Source of the DNA: Methylococcaceae bacterium
GTDB lineage: Bacteria > Pseudomonadota > Gammaproteobacteria > Methylococcales > Methylomonadaceae
DNA length: 58,598 nt
Direction: 5' to 3'
Assembly (NCBI GenBank): GCA_021647585.1
Contig: JAKIUK010000018.1
Location: forward strand, 1-58,598
In this document: positions 40,514-50,007 of the stretch, in pieces
Position numbering within the stretch: the first letter of the stretch is position 1
Layout of the letters: each line of letters opens with the position of its first letter
The notes under the pieces: model-generated
The model's input: the letters and a program-made list of their open reading frames with translations, nothing else
What the model was told of the DNA's origin: nothing
Database searches by the model: none
Translations under genes and position numbers: made by a program

Positions 40514-41881
40514 TCAGCTCTTTTCCACTCCCGCTTGCTCAGTAAGACTTTTAGGCAATGTTTTTTTCACTTTCACCCCTAAATCGACAAAGCTACTGGC
40601 CTGTCGCACCAGATTTCCATTGCCTGTGGTCAGCTTGTTCATCACACCATCATAAGTTTTATTTGCTGTGCTTAATTGATTACCCAGTTTTTCCAGGTCT
40701 TCAACAAAACCTCTGATTTTGTCGTATAGCGATCCGGCTTTGTCTGCAATCATTTTGGCACTTTCATTCTGCCGCTCATAACGCCAGATATTTTCTATCG
40801 TTTTTAATGTAGCTAATAGAGTAGTGGGTGTTACCACTACAATTTTATGTTCAAAAGCATCAGTAAATAATCTTTCGTCTGCCTGAAATGCTGCTATAAA
40901 AGCGGCTTCAATAGGCATAAACAGCAAAACAAAATCGAGTGAGCGTAATCCCTTAAGACCGGAATAGTCTTTATCACTTAAACCTTTAATATGATCTCTA
41001 ACGGCCTTAGTATGTGCTTTTAACGCATTAACACGTGCTTGCTCATCATCAGCTGAGCAATATTGCTCATAAGCCAGAAGAGATACTTTTGAATCTATCA
41101 CCACATCCTTATCTTCCGGCAATCTGACAATAACATCCGGTTTAAAAAGTTGCTTGTCTCCATCCCTGAAAGCACCTTGCGTTTCATACTCTATACCTTT
41201 ACGCAGTCCGGATTGTTCCAGCACTTTTTCCAGAATCATTTCCCCCCAGTTTCCCTGGACTTTATTGTCTCCTTTTAATGCCCGGGTAAGGTTCAAAGCT
41301 TCTTGGTTCATTTTTTCAGTATCGCGGCGTAATGAAACAATTTCTTCACGTAAAGAAATCCGGTCTTTGGTTTCATTATCATAAACCGTCTCAACTCTTT
41401 TTTTAAAGTCCGTTAATTGCGTTTTAATTGGGCTGACTATATGCTCCATACTGGTTTTATTTTGCTCAGAAAAATATTTGCTACGGTCTTCAAAGATTTT
41501 ATTAGCTAAATTTTCAAATTGAATTTTTAACTGATTTTCAGCGTTTTGTAGCAGCACAATTTTTTCTTTTGCATTTTTATCCTGCTCGAGCAACCTTGTT
41601 TGTAACTCTGCATTTTCTGTTTTACTGCTAATTAACTGTGTCTGTAGTAGTTGATAATCAGATTCTCTGCTTTTCTGTTGGTTTATTTTTTCTTCCGCAA
41701 CAGCAAGTTCTAACAAAAGTTGCTGACATTCTTCTACCTTTAGATTCAAATTATTTTCTTGCTCTGTAATCTGTAATTGATACTTTTTGGCATCTCGCCT
41801 TTTTGCTCGCCAAAATATAATGACAACAGCCAACAAAAAGGTGACTACGACTATTAACGCAGGAAATAAACTATTTTCCAT
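40514..41881 (-). CDS. rmuC: RmuC-family DNA recombination protein
   Basis: 455 residues. N-terminal membrane anchor (about 6-25), a long coiled coil (about 30-200), then the RmuC nuclease-like domain: DNKVQGNWGEMILEKVLEQS, KPDVIVRLPEDKDVVIDSKV and FVLLFMPIEAAFIAAF. RmuC limits DNA inversions at short repeats in E. coli. Single gene, 35 bp before hemL on the same strand. Confidence 0.93.
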   Translation of the reverse strand: MENSLFPALIVVVTFLLAVVIIFWRAKRRDAKKYQLQITEQENNLNLKVEECQQLLLELAVAEEKINQQKSRESDYQLLQTQLISSKTENAELQTRLLEQDKNAKEKIVLLQNAENQLKIQFENLANKIFEDRSKYFSEQNKTSMEHIVSPIKTQLTDFKKRVETVYDNETKDRISLREEIVSLRRDTEKMNQEALNLTRALKGDNKVQGNWGEMILEKVLEQSGLRKGIEYETQGAFRDGDKQLFKPDVIVRLPEDKDVVIDSKVSLLAYEQYCSADDEQARVNALKAHTKAVRDHIKGLSDKDYSGLKGLRSLDFVLLFMPIEAAFIAAFQADERLFTDAFEHKIVVVTPTTLLATLKTIENIWRYERQNESAKMIADKAGSLYDKIRGFVEDLEKLGNQLSTANKTYDGVMNKLTTGNGNLVRQASSFVDLGVKVKKTLPKSLTEQAGVEKS

Positions 41882-41916
41882 TTTTTTGCAGGATCGGCTT
41901 TAACCGGTCCAGCCCT

Positions 41917-43197
41917 TTAAATTAAAGACTTGAAAACAATTTCGGCAGCATCCAGTGTTTTTTCAATATCCTCATCACTATGTGCTGCAGAAACAAAGCC
42001 CGCTTCAAATGCTGAAGGTGCCAGATATACTCCTTGCTGCAACATGCCATGAAAAAACTGTTTAAACAATTCCTGATCGCATTGCATGACTTGTGAAAAA
42101 GAACTCACTGGTTGTTCCGAAAAAAACAGACCGAACATACCACCTACTTGGTTTACAGCAATAGATACACCCGCCTGATTGGCTTTTCCTTTCATCCCTG
42201 TTAATAAATCCTGTGTTTTTTGTGTTAATGCTTCATAAAAACCCGTTTGAGAAATCAGTTCTAGTGTTTTTAAACCTGCCGCCATTGCCACAGGATTGCC
42301 TGAAAGTGTACCCGCCTGGTAAACAGGCCCTAGTGGTGCCAGGTACTCCATTATTTCCTGCTTTCCTCCAAAGGCTCCTACCGGCATGCCACCACCAATA
42401 ATTTTACCCAGTGTTGTCAAATCAGGCGTTACATTATAAACGCCTTGCGCCCCCTGTAAACCAACTCGAAATCCTGTCATCACTTCATCAAAAATTAAAA
42501 CACTGCCATGTTCATCACAAACTTGGCGCAATGTTTCCAGGAAACCGGGAACAGGCGGAATACAATTCATATTGCCGGCGACGGGTTCAACAATAATACA
42601 GGCTATTTGTTCACCTATTTCGGCAAATGCCTGTTTAACCGACTCGCTGTCATTATAAATCAGCGTAATGGTATCGCCTGCAACAGCAGCAGGGACACCT
42701 GGTGAACTAGGAACTCCCAAAGTTAATGCACCCGATCCTGCTTTCACTAATAATGAGTCCGAATGGCCATGATAACAGCCTTCAAATTTAACAATTTTAT
42801 CCCGGCCAGTATACCCTCGCGCCAAACGTAGTGCACTCATGGTAGCTTCAGTACCTGAACTGACCATACGCACCTTATCTATTGATGGCAACAACTCACA
42901 CACTTTGGCGGCCATCAATGTTTCAATTTCTGTTGGCGCTCCAAAACTCAGTCCTTTTTCAGCAGCCAGTTTGACAACTTTAATCACTTCTGGGTGCGCA
43001 TGTCCTAAAATCATAGGTCCCCACGACCCCACATAATCTATATATTGTTTATTGTTACTGTCAAAAATATATGAGCCACTGGCATGATCAATAAAAACAG
43101 GGGTTCCGCCTACACCACTAAAAGATCTAACTGGTGAATTAACACCGCCGGGGATCACTTTTTTTGCCTCAGTGAATAAGTTGCTAACTTTCGTCAT
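41917..43197 (-). CDS. hemL: Glutamate-1-semialdehyde 2,1-aminomutase
   Basis: 426 residues from the ATG at 43197 (MTKVSNLFTEAKKVIPGGVN), the family length; the frame remains open upstream to 43284 but that part is not conserved. PLP site TTLGKIIGGGMPVGAFGG (Lys265 region), VSSGTEATMSALRLARG and FDEVMTGFRVG are present. Makes 5-aminolevulinate for tetrapyrrole synthesis by the C5 pathway. Confidence 0.97.
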   Translation of the reverse strand: MTKVSNLFTEAKKVIPGGVNSPVRSFSGVGGTPVFIDHASGSYIFDSNNKQYIDYVGSWGPMILGHAHPEVIKVVKLAAEKGLSFGAPTEIETLMAAKVCELLPSIDKVRMVSSGTEATMSALRLARGYTGRDKIVKFEGCYHGHSDSLLVKAGSGALTLGVPSSPGVPAAVAGDTITLIYNDSESVKQAFAEIGEQIACIIVEPVAGNMNCIPPVPGFLETLRQVCDEHGSVLIFDEVMTGFRVGLQGAQGVYNVTPDLTTLGKIIGGGMPVGAFGGKQEIMEYLAPLGPVYQAGTLSGNPVAMAAGLKTLELISQTGFYEALTQKTQDLLTGMKGKANQAGVSIAVNQVGGMFGLFFSEQPVSSFSQVMQCDQELFKQFFHGMLQQGVYLAPSAFEAGFVSAAHSDEDIEKTLDAAEIVFKSLI

Positions 43198-43832
43198 AGG
43201 TCTCTTTATAATTTGAAAATAAATGTTGTTAAGGATACTTTTAATCAACTCATAAGTGCAAGTAATTAAAACAATAAGATTCATTCCAAAGCGTTCTGGA
43301 AATATATCAACTCTGTTTGTACTACATAACCCAGTACATCAAAACTAACAGGGTCTTTACATCGTATTTTTGTAATTACTCAAGAAGTGCAGCAACGAAT
43401 AAAATTTTGTTATGCGTAGATGTAATGTGGAATACAATCGGGATGATGATATGGATGCAGCGTCAGAATTAGAAGAAGCGCTTGTTTAAAAGATGATTTT
43501 TCTCGTAGAATTGTAACAGCAAAACCTAAAATGCCTCTATGATGTAACTGAGGGCTATACTGTCACACCAAGCAGCCCTATAATCGGTCGCTGTATCGCA
43601 TCAAAAATATTTAAAAAATTGACCTAAGGCAACTAGCAATAAATAACCCACCCATCTTGCTAGTCTTTTTGTTCATCTTCTGCGTTGCAATCCTGGTTAC
43701 ATAGCCTGCTATGTACCCTACATTGCGTCTTGAAGACAAACAAAAATCCTGCACAATCTTGGGTAGGTTATTTATTGCCAGCTACCTAAAGCCCCGTACC
43801 ACAAAGCCTAAAGCCTCTGGTACGGCAACCAT
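43198..43832. other. Intergenic region upstream of hemL
   Basis: 635 bp. Besides element B (43628-43786) it holds a short plus-strand open stretch at about 43410-43490 (MRRCNVEYNRDDDMDAASEL...) which after a stop and frame change continues DDFSRRIVTAKPKMPL; this may be a small gene fragment that I cannot name. The hemL promoter should lie within the first 200 bp. Confidence 0.45.
43625..43789. mobile_element. 159-bp palindromic element B with TAA target duplication
   Basis: Element 43628-43786. Terminal inverted repeats GGCAACTAGCAATAAATAAC (left) and GGTAGCTGGCAATAAATAAC (from the right), 23 of 27 positions matching, and an internal palindrome around ACATAGCCTGCTATGT. TAA stands on both sides (43625-43627, 43787-43789). 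Same family as element A at 21255; arms more diverged, so older. Confidence 0.8.
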
Positions 43833-44726
43833 CTATGCTCTACAGTAAGAAGGTATCCAACTGCGCTCAATCATATGTTCTGGCAATTCATTGAAATCAA
43901 ATGATCTACCATCTTCAATCATTTTCTTAACATCAAATAATTCAGCCACTTCAGGAATGTCATTAAAGAACATAGTGTAAAAAGGGCTGACCAGTGCTTT
44001 TGAAATTTTCATACCGATAGGACCAATAAAGTTTCTTCTTTGTCCTACATGCGCCACTTCGTCAATGGTAATCTCATCCAGCAATTCTTTTAAACGATCC
44101 CGAACTTCAGGCTCATCAGCCAACACTTCATCAAATAATGCATGTAAATGACAATAAAAAGTAACTCCCATCAGCTCAGTTACAAATGCCGGTGTATCCA
44201 TCAAAAACCCAGGGAATTTTGGAAATTGTTCATAAATTTTTTCTTTAATTGGCCCAAGTGGCACCCATTCAACCTTATCCAGTCCGCAAGTACGTAACAT
44301 TTCATCAAACAAACGTACATGACAAAATTCTTCTGCCAAATGCACACGGCTTATTTTATCTTCTACGGTATGTGAGTTTGCCATATCAGGTACTGAATCC
44401 CAGGCGCCTTTAATACCTACCCATTCATGACGGGCAAATTTGTATATCCCTGTCAGCATCAAAGTCATACGGTCTAAAGACTTGGGGTCATCCTGCATTT
44501 CCACATAATTTCGATAAAATGCGTCAGGATCAGTCAATGGATTACGAAGTGTTACAGGATTGTCCTGAAAATGTTTCAGTCGCGCACGTTTTTTTGCCAG
44601 GTCTTTATCATCCTCAAAAAGTTCACCACCATGTTGTTGAGTAAATTCCCAATAATCCTCAAAATTTGCTTTTCTCTGTTCATCTGTGGCTGGTGTAAAA
44701 ACCGACAAAAATTTTGCTGTTCCCAT
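43833..44726 (-). CDS. Ferritin-like (diiron) protein of unknown function
   Basis: 297 residues. Two ExxH motifs in helices, HLAEEFCHVRLFDEM (Glu133, His136) and DEITIDEVAHVGQRRNFIG (Glu223, His226), spaced about 90 residues apart as in ferritin-like four-helix bundles with a dimetal centre; Glu184 (FVTELMG) could be a further ligand and one more is expected. No targeting signal, so cytoplasmic. It may be an oxidase or oxygenase; the substrate is unknown. Stand-alone gene, 302 bp upstream gap to clpB. Confidence 0.65.
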   Translation of the reverse strand: MGTAKFLSVFTPATDEQRKANFEDYWEFTQQHGGELFEDDKDLAKKRARLKHFQDNPVTLRNPLTDPDAFYRNYVEMQDDPKSLDRMTLMLTGIYKFARHEWVGIKGAWDSVPDMANSHTVEDKISRVHLAEEFCHVRLFDEMLRTCGLDKVEWVPLGPIKEKIYEQFPKFPGFLMDTPAFVTELMGVTFYCHLHALFDEVLADEPEVRDRLKELLDEITIDEVAHVGQRRNFIGPIGMKISKALVSPFYTMFFNDIPEVAELFDVKKMIEDGRSFDFNELPEHMIERSWIPSYCRA

Positions 44727-45028
44727 AGCCGGAAACTCCTCTAATAATTAAAAGTTTAAAGATTCATTATTGAAAATAATATCACATAACAAATCTATCA
44801 TTCTCATCTCCGGCCTGATTGATACTGAATTTTTAAATAGTTAGACAGAACAGGGATATAGAGATAATACTATTATAAGACTATTACCCTATTAGTTTCA
44901 TGTTAATCTTTTGTTCAAATATCAAACACAAGAAAAAACAGTTAAAAATCCATTGAAGTCCGGCGTTTATTATCATAAAAAACACTCGTTATATAGCTTA
45001 AGTAAATCAATTTATAAAGTTAATTTTT
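44727..45028. other. Intergenic region of 302 bp
   Basis: A/T-rich spacer between the clpB stop and the ferritin-like gene (both on the minus strand). It should contain the ferritin-like gene's promoter. No repeat, hairpin terminator or ORF that I can support. Confidence 0.5.
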
Positions 45029-47602
45029 TTATTTGTAAAATGTTAGTTTCCCATCTTGCATATCTATTTTTATACTGTCACCTGCTACAAAATTACCTGC
45101 CAAAATTTCATTAGCCAATGGATTTTCCAGTTGGTTTTGAATAGCTCTTTTAAGCGGTCTAGCCCCATAAACCGGGTCAAACCCTGCTTCGCCTATTAGA
45201 TCTAGCGCCTGCTCAGTTATTTCAAGGCCAATTTCTTTTTCCTGTAAGCGACGTTTCAAATATTCAATCTGAATCGTTGCAATTGACCTGATTTGCTCTT
45301 TCTCTAATGGATGAAATACTACTGACTCATCAATTCTATTAATAAACTCTGGTCGAAATTGTAAACCAACAATCCCCATGACCGCTGCTTTCATCTCCTC
45401 ATAATTCTCATCTCCGGCCAATTCCTGAATTCGATCAGACCCTAGATTGGAAGTCATCACTATCACCGTATTTCTGAAATCAACTGTTCTTCCTTGTCCA
45501 TCCGTTAAACGGCCATCATCTAATACTTGCAACAATACATTAAAAACATCAGGATGCGCTTTTTCTATCTCATCCATTAAAATTACGGAATAAGGCTTTC
45601 TGCGCACAGCCTCAGTCAGATAACCTCCTTCTTCATAACCTACATAGCCTGGAGGTGCACCAATCAACCTGGCTACTGAGTGTTTTTCCATAAACTCAGA
45701 CATGTCTATACGAACCATGGCTTCTTCTGTATCAAACAAAAATGCAGCCAACGCCTTACACAACTCTGTTTTACCAACACCTGTTGGACCTAGAAACAAA
45801 AAAGAACCATTAGGGCGGTTTGGATCAGATAGCCCGGCTCTTGAACGGCGAATGGCATTACTCACTGCCTTTAATGCTTCTTGTTGCCCAATTACCCTTT
45901 GACCCAGTTCAGATTCCATTCTTAATAGCTTGTCTCTTTCACCTTCCATCATTTTAGAAACTGGAATTCCTGTCCATTTAGAAACCACTTCGGCGATTTC
46001 TTCATCTGTGACTTTATTTCGCAACAAAGTCATATCCTGCATTTCTGCCTGTGAGGCTAGATCCAGCTCTTTTTCTAGCTTTGGAATTTCTCCATATTGT
46101 AATTCTGACATCAACGTCAAATCATTAGATCGACTGGCAGCTTCAAGCTTAAATCTCGCCTGCTCCAGCTGTTCTTTAATAGAAGCCGAGCCTTGTAAAG
46201 CAGCTTTTTCCGCTTTCCATATCTCTTCCAGATCAGAATATTCTTTTTCCAATTCTGAAATTTCTGCTTCCAATGTTTTAAGTCTTTTTTTCGAAGCTTT
46301 ATCGGAATCTTTTTTCATCGCTTCGCGTTCAATTTTTAATTGAATCAAACGCCTGTCCAGCTTATCCATTACTTCAGGCTTGGAATCCATTTCCATACGA
46401 ATTCGACTGCCCGCTTCATCAATCAAATCAATCGCTTTATCCGGCAACTGTCTGTCTGAGATATAACGATGTGATAATGATGCTGCAGCAACAATTGCAG
46501 GGTCAGTAATATCAACACCATGATGTACTTCGTAACGTTCTTTTAAACCGCGTAGTATGGCAACGGTATCTTCAACTGTCGGCTCATTGACCTGTACTTT
46601 TTGAAATCGACGCTCTAAAGCTGCATCTTTTTCTATATACTTACGGTATTCATCCAGAGTTGTCGCACCTACACAATGCAATTCACCTCTGGCCAGCGCT
46701 GGTTTTAACATATTGCCAGCATCCATTGCACCTTCTGCTTTACCCGCTCCAACCATAGTATGTAATTCGTCAATAAAAAGAATAATTTGCCCTTCCTGCT
46801 TGGCTACATCATTTAATACAGCTTTTAACCGTTCTTCAAATTCACCACGAAATTTCGCACCTGCAATTAATGCCGCCATATCCAGAGACAGTAGCTGTTT
46901 ACCTTTAATTCCTTCGGGTACTTCGCCATTTACAATGCGTTGCGCCAAACCTTCTACAATTGCGGTTTTACCCACCCCAGGCTCACCAATTAGTACCGGA
47001 TTATTTTTGGTTCTACGTTGTAAGACCTGAATAGTACGTCGAATTTCATCATCCCTACCAATTACTGGATCCAGCTTACCTTGCTCAGCTCTTTCAGTCA
47101 GATTAGTGGTATATTTCTGTAAAGCCTGTCGTTGATCTTCTGCATTAGCATCATCAACAGACTGTCCACCTCGCATATTTTCAATCGCTTGTGTTACTCC
47201 CTGCTTATTAACACCATATTTTTTCAACAACGCTTGTAACGCACCTTTAGCTTCACAAGCTGCTAATAAAAACAACTCACTGGAAATAAAATTATCCTGG
47301 CGTTGCTGAGCAAATTTATCTGTTAAATTTAACATCCGTGATAATTCATTAGATAATTGAACATCCCCACCTGTACCTGAGACAGTAGCAAGTTTATCAA
47401 TCTCTTGAACAATTTCTGTTCTCATGGCAATAACGTTCACAGCAATTTGAATCAACAACGGCTTGATACTTCCACCTTCCTGATCCAGTAGCGCAAGCAT
47501 TACATGTGCTGGCTCTATAAATTGCTGGTCTTTACCTAAAGCCAAACTTTGTGCCTCAGCCAATGCTTGTTGAAACTTGCTTGTTAATTTATCCATTCGC
47601 AT
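45029..47602 (-). CDS. clpB: ClpB disaggregase
   Basis: 857 residues. N-terminal Clp repeats (about 6-145), first AAA domain with Walker A GEPGVGKTAIVEG (about 205), the coiled-coil M domain (about 410-525), second AAA domain with GPTGVGKTELCKA (about 605), and a C-terminal D2-small domain. Works with DnaK to rescue aggregated proteins. ATG at 47602 or 47596. A sigma-32 promoter lies upstream. Confidence 0.98.
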   Translation of the reverse strand: MRMDKLTSKFQQALAEAQSLALGKDQQFIEPAHVMLALLDQEGGSIKPLLIQIAVNVIAMRTEIVQEIDKLATVSGTGGDVQLSNELSRMLNLTDKFAQQRQDNFISSELFLLAACEAKGALQALLKKYGVNKQGVTQAIENMRGGQSVDDANAEDQRQALQKYTTNLTERAEQGKLDPVIGRDDEIRRTIQVLQRRTKNNPVLIGEPGVGKTAIVEGLAQRIVNGEVPEGIKGKQLLSLDMAALIAGAKFRGEFEERLKAVLNDVAKQEGQIILFIDELHTMVGAGKAEGAMDAGNMLKPALARGELHCVGATTLDEYRKYIEKDAALERRFQKVQVNEPTVEDTVAILRGLKERYEVHHGVDITDPAIVAAASLSHRYISDRQLPDKAIDLIDEAGSRIRMEMDSKPEVMDKLDRRLIQLKIEREAMKKDSDKASKKRLKTLEAEISELEKEYSDLEEIWKAEKAALQGSASIKEQLEQARFKLEAASRSNDLTLMSELQYGEIPKLEKELDLASQAEMQDMTLLRNKVTDEEIAEVVSKWTGIPVSKMMEGERDKLLRMESELGQRVIGQQEALKAVSNAIRRSRAGLSDPNRPNGSFLFLGPTGVGKTELCKALAAFLFDTEEAMVRIDMSEFMEKHSVARLIGAPPGYVGYEEGGYLTEAVRRKPYSVILMDEIEKAHPDVFNVLLQVLDDGRLTDGQGRTVDFRNTVIVMTSNLGSDRIQELAGDENYEEMKAAVMGIVGLQFRPEFINRIDESVVFHPLEKEQIRSIATIQIEYLKRRLQEKEIGLEITEQALDLIGEAGFDPVYGARPLKRAIQNQLENPLANEILAGNFVAGDSIKIDMQDGKLTFYK

Positions 47603-47640
47603 ATTGCGTACCCCTAAAATAAATATAATTAGTTAACCCT

Positions 47641-47670
47641 AACATGGGGAATTGCAGAATAGTTTTCAAG
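47641..47670 (-). promoter_or_regulatory. Heat-shock (sigma-32) promoter of clpB
   Basis: On the minus strand: CTTGAAA, 14 nt, CCCCATGTT. This matches the sigma-32 consensus (CTTGAAA, 13-15 nt, CCCCATnT) at every fixed position. It lies about 39 bp upstream of the clpB start. Confidence 0.85.
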
Positions 47671-47866
47671 CTAGATGCATTATAATTTTACCAACGGATA
47701 AAGGCTGAACTAAAAAACTAGAGCTGCTCATAGCATTACTTAATAAATAGCAGTACAATAATATCCAATCAATTAGTTGCTGTAGTGACGTAGAACCAGT
47801 AACGCATCTGTTTTAGATTTTGACCCCCCTCAGGGTAACCAGAGTTTCATAGTTAGGAGTATTCTT

Positions 47867-48070
47867 ATGGCCACAGGCATTGTAAAATGGTTTAACAACA
47901 CTAAAGGTTTTGGTTTTATTGAGCCAGCTGAAGGTGACGAAGATGTTTTCGTACATTATTCCGTCGTCATGGGTGACGGATTTAAAAAATTGACTGCAGG
48001 TCAGACCGTGGAATTTGATATCGAATCAGGACCTAAAGGATTAACTGCTGTGAATGTTCATCCGCAATGA
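47867..48070 (+). CDS. Cold-shock domain protein, second copy
   Basis: 67 residues. RNP1 KGFGFIEPA and RNP2 DVFVHY are intact. It differs from the protein at 15460 in about a third of its residues and is more acidic in the loop (EGDEDVF, VVMGDGFKK). Ribosome-binding site AGGAG 9 nt upstream. Divergent from clpB, but with its own 264-bp region. Confidence 0.96.
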   Translation: MATGIVKWFNNTKGFGFIEPAEGDEDVFVHYSVVMGDGFKKLTAGQTVEFDIESGPKGLTAVNVHPQ

Positions 48071-48277
48071 CCCTATAAATAATTCTGTATAGCTGGCAAG
48101 ATTTAAAATTGTCTATTAAGCTATACTTTAAATTCAATCGTCAACTGACTAAACGCCGTATATAACTGGGTTTAATCCTTTTTTGATACTTCTTGAACGG
48201 TAAGATAAGCTTTATACTTGCCCAGTCAATTTTTTATAACTTTTTGAATATCACTGTCCAAAGACTTAAGAATCCAA

Positions 48278-48907
48278 TTACTTTAGCACCACATATAATT
48301 GAGATGTAAATCTGGATGGATAAATAAATTGGATTAATCTATACAAAAACTTATTAGAGTATATATAGCCTTCATCAATAACTTCGTAATGCTCAATAGA
48401 AAAATTACTTATGCTTTTCAATGAAAACCACGACCTGTGGGTACGATCAAAAAAACCAATATCTTCACGAGGAAAATCATTTGTTAACCACGAAAACAAC
48501 ATTCTTACAGATGAGGAATTAGGCATACTCAAGATGAGTGTAGACTCCTTACTCTTTATTTTTTTTATCTTTAAAAGAAACTCTTCAGGAAAATACAAAT
48601 GCTCCAATACATCTAACATAAGAATTACATCTGAATTATAAATTAAATCAGCTATAGCACTTACATCACTATTAAGGTCGCAAACAACAAAATCTTCGTC
48701 TTTAATTAACTTATCCGCAATGTTTTTATAATCAACACCGTGCAATTTATTTAGTGAAAGTGTATCTAATTGCATTAATCCATGCAAAGTAGCACCATCG
48801 TTACAACCTAGTTCAATTATTGATCTGGCTTCAGGGTTATATTTTTTTATTATTTGAGAGGCCCATTTAGACCTATCATTTGATATGTACATACTTGACT
48901 TCACCAC
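48278..48907 (-). CDS. SAM-dependent methyltransferase
   Basis: 209 residues, class I fold. Motif I is SIIELGCNDGATLHGLM (about 37-53), then FVVCDLNSDVSAIADLI and DVILMLDVLEHLYFPEEFL. Last gene of the pseudaminic acid operon, 30 bp after the preceding gene; it may methylate a surface sugar. Substrate not predictable. Confidence 0.8.
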   Translation of the reverse strand: MVKSSMYISNDRSKWASQIIKKYNPEARSIIELGCNDGATLHGLMQLDTLSLNKLHGVDYKNIADKLIKDEDFVVCDLNSDVSAIADLIYNSDVILMLDVLEHLYFPEEFLLKIKKIKSKESTLILSMPNSSSVRMLFSWLTNDFPREDIGFFDRTHRSWFSLKSISNFSIEHYEVIDEGYIYSNKFLYRLIQFIYPSRFTSQLYVVLK

Positions 48908-48937
48908 TACATTTTTTAAGAAAAAATTAAATACTCA

Positions 48938-49960
48938 TTAGTGCCCAAGTATTCTTTGTTTTCTATTTAAAAATAATAAAATAATTTTTTGGGTAATCTT
49001 TCTAAAAAATGCTTTAACTCCTAATAGCGCATTTCTCCAAGTCAATCTTGTATAGCTTAACAGCTGCTCAAAATTCACTGTTTGAGTATATCCTATCTCA
49101 GCTAAACCCCAATCAATGTTTGTTTCAGCACTTTCTGGTGTTACATATAACCAAGGCCACTTTTTTTTATATATTTCATGCTTTATTAACTTCAATTTAA
49201 TTGATTGATTGGTATACCACATTGAATGCCAATACCATGGGTGAAGATTATAGTCTTCAATCATATAACAATCATCTTCTTCCAAATATACAGATACTTT
49301 CGCTCCAGTTGCAGCCGCATAAACAATGTGAGAACCCAAAACGGGTGTTGTAACATATTCAAAATATTCAAACAAGTTCCTTATGCGATAAAGTGAATTC
49401 TTATCATTACTTATTGCGCCTCTTACATAATCCAGCCCATATTCATTACATAGTTGATTCATCTCTCCTTTTCTGAAATCTACATCATTGATACATACAC
49501 AAATGTATGAGAATTTTTCAGATTGTACCTGTATTTTCTCCAGGTAAGGACTCTTGAAGCTGTACTCTTCATTAATTCCATGTGGTGGCATTATAAGAAG
49601 AGAACCTTTTCTTCTTTTTATTCTATTTTCATTACGCAAAACATATGCATAGGGTAATCCTACAGCAACGGCCCTCCCTAGATCTTTTGAACTTAAATTA
49701 ACTATCTGCGCTTCTTCTTCACTTGTTACCAGATGCGTATCATAATGCCACTCACTCACCTCAACAATTGATGCAATATCACTATAAAAACCACGCTCAA
49801 TCCGCCATCCATGCCTCCAGCTAATAGATGCTATTCTGTTAAGTTTTACATCATATTTGCTTTCAATAACATTAAAGGCTCCATATAAATTAGCCGTCAG
49901 ATAGGGTCGATATTTCAATATCGGAGGCAAAATTTGTTCTACATCATTGTGCTTTAGCAT
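48938..49960 (-). CDS. Putative surface-polysaccharide sugar transferase-like protein
   Basis: 340 residues, not firmly recognised. Features: LLIMPPHGINEEY in the middle, YVTTPVLGSHIVYAAATGAK (about 215-234, a UDP-sugar-transferase-like pattern of GT-B enzymes, cf. capsule and LPS genes), and a basic, partly hydrophobic C-terminus. Sits at the end of the pseudaminic acid operon, 47 bp after pseI. A candidate to transfer the sugar or process the glycan. Confidence 0.5.
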   Translation of the reverse strand: MLKHNDVEQILPPILKYRPYLTANLYGAFNVIESKYDVKLNRIASISWRHGWRIERGFYSDIASIVEVSEWHYDTHLVTSEEEAQIVNLSSKDLGRAVAVGLPYAYVLRNENRIKRRKGSLLIMPPHGINEEYSFKSPYLEKIQVQSEKFSYICVCINDVDFRKGEMNQLCNEYGLDYVRGAISNDKNSLYRIRNLFEYFEYVTTPVLGSHIVYAAATGAKVSVYLEEDDCYMIEDYNLHPWYWHSMWYTNQSIKLKLIKHEIYKKKWPWLYVTPESAETNIDWGLAEIGYTQTVNFEQLLSYTRLTWRNALLGVKAFFRKITQKIILLFLNRKQRILGH

Positions 49961-50007
49961 TATTATACAATGTCTTAATTGATTAATCGTCGTCAGAAAT
50001 ATAATAT

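Noticed and set aside
43410..43545. Small gene with product starting MRRCNVEYNR
   Set aside because: It needs a stop read-through and a frame change to reach a second coding-like stretch; no family recognised. Mentioned only in the intergenic entry.
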